From: Yoonia vestfoldensis SKA53
GTDB taxonomy: Bacteria > Pseudomonadota > Alphaproteobacteria > Rhodobacterales > Rhodobacteraceae
Reading direction: 5' to 3'
Assembly (NCBI RefSeq): GCF_000152785.1
Contig: NZ_CH672414.1
Coordinates: forward strand, 771,472-835,471
DNA length: 64,000 bases
Position 1 is the first letter of the stretch; every line of letters begins with the position of its first letter. Positions 63,783 to 64,000 of the stretch are shown one piece after another. The notes under the pieces were generated by a model. That model worked only from the letters and a program-made list of their open reading frames with translations, searched no databases and was not told the DNA's origin. A program made the translations under genes and the position numbers.

Positions 63783-64000
63783 ATGGATAACGATCAAGCA
63801 CATTTCGACGAAATGCTGGGGGCCACCGGCGCCCGCCCACCCTATGCCGGCTATGACGCGTGGTTCAACGCACAGGACCGTGCGCGATTGGCCAAGAAAG
63901 CCGCCGAGGCAGAGGCGTTTTTTCGCCGCACCGGCATTACCTTTAACGTCTATGGCCAGTCGGATGCCGAAGAACGGCTGATCCCGTTCGATCTGGTGCC
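63783..64000 (+). CDS. circularly permuted type 2 ATP-grasp protein, 3' partial
   Basis: The first 72 codons of a gene cut by the window end. The N-terminus (YAGYDAWFNAQDR, then GITFNVYGQSDAEERLIPFD) matches the start of the DUF404/DUF407 circularly permuted ATP-grasp family, which often sits with alpha-E and transglutaminase-like genes and may ligate peptides. TAGG lies eight bases before the ATG. The catalytic part is outside the window. Confidence 0.75.
   Translation, partial: MDNDQAHFDEMLGATGARPPYAGYDAWFNAQDRARLAKKAAEAEAFFRRTGITFNVYGQSDAEERLIPFDLV

Noticed and set aside
1..64000. CRISPR array or complete prophage
   Set aside because: No regularly spaced direct repeats and no phage structural genes were seen anywhere in the window.

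Overview
The window looks like a chromosomal segment of an alphaproteobacterium of the Rhodobacterales/Roseobacter type. The signs are high GC, dense ATGA/TGATG-coupled operons, and the order pyrH-frr-uppS-cdsA-dxr-rseP-bamA-skp-fabZ-lpxA-lpxI-lpxB. LpxI (rather than LpxH), an IalB-family protein, tripartite TRAP transporters and a HyuAB-type hydantoinase also fit. The genus is not determined. Both ends cut through genes: lpxD on the left, and a circularly permuted ATP-grasp protein on the right.

Layout. 1-2475: lpxD (partial), a dedicated acyl carrier protein and a ketoacyl-ACP synthase. 2472-10112: IalB-like protein, CorC/HlyC-type membrane protein, xerD, a secreted protein of unknown function, a small membrane protein, aroK-aroB, a small membrane protein and ssb. 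10194-17632: a peptide-type ABC transporter operon (Tat-exported binding protein, two permeases, one fused double ATPase) with an AraC-type regulator and a matching direct-repeat operator. 17696-30374: miaA, divergent from the large translation/isoprenoid/envelope/lipid A operon. 30423-39136: FadL-like outer-membrane protein, EamA transporter, orphan chemoreceptor, and a TAXI TRAP transporter.

39252-52264 is the most distinctive region. It holds two divergent, tightly coupled operons around a GntR/HutC regulator and a 19-bp palindrome. One strand carries a tautomerase-SnoaL fusion, HyuB, HyuA, an isochorismatase-fold protein lacking the usual cysteine, an isocitrate-lyase/PEP-mutase-family lyase and a flavoprotein. 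The other carries the regulator, LeuC-like and LeuD-like hydratase subunits, and a DctPQM TRAP transporter. I read this as an uptake-and-degradation pathway for an unidentified organic acid or cyclic amide. A hydration plus C-C cleavage step resembling the dimethylmaleate/dimethylmalate branch of nicotinate fermentation is one possibility. It is followed by a LysR-controlled glutaryl-CoA dehydrogenase/CoA-transferase pair (52274-55594).

55691-61325: a 1076-residue RTX-repeat surface or secreted protein with an internal tandem duplication, an AT-richer stretch with an XRE-family regulator, about 0.8 kb without a convincing gene, and tRNA-Asn. 61384-64000: MBL-fold hydrolase, EnvZ-like histidine kinase and the start of an ATP-grasp gene.

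All function calls come from reading motifs and gene order. No database search was possible, and regulatory sites are predictions.
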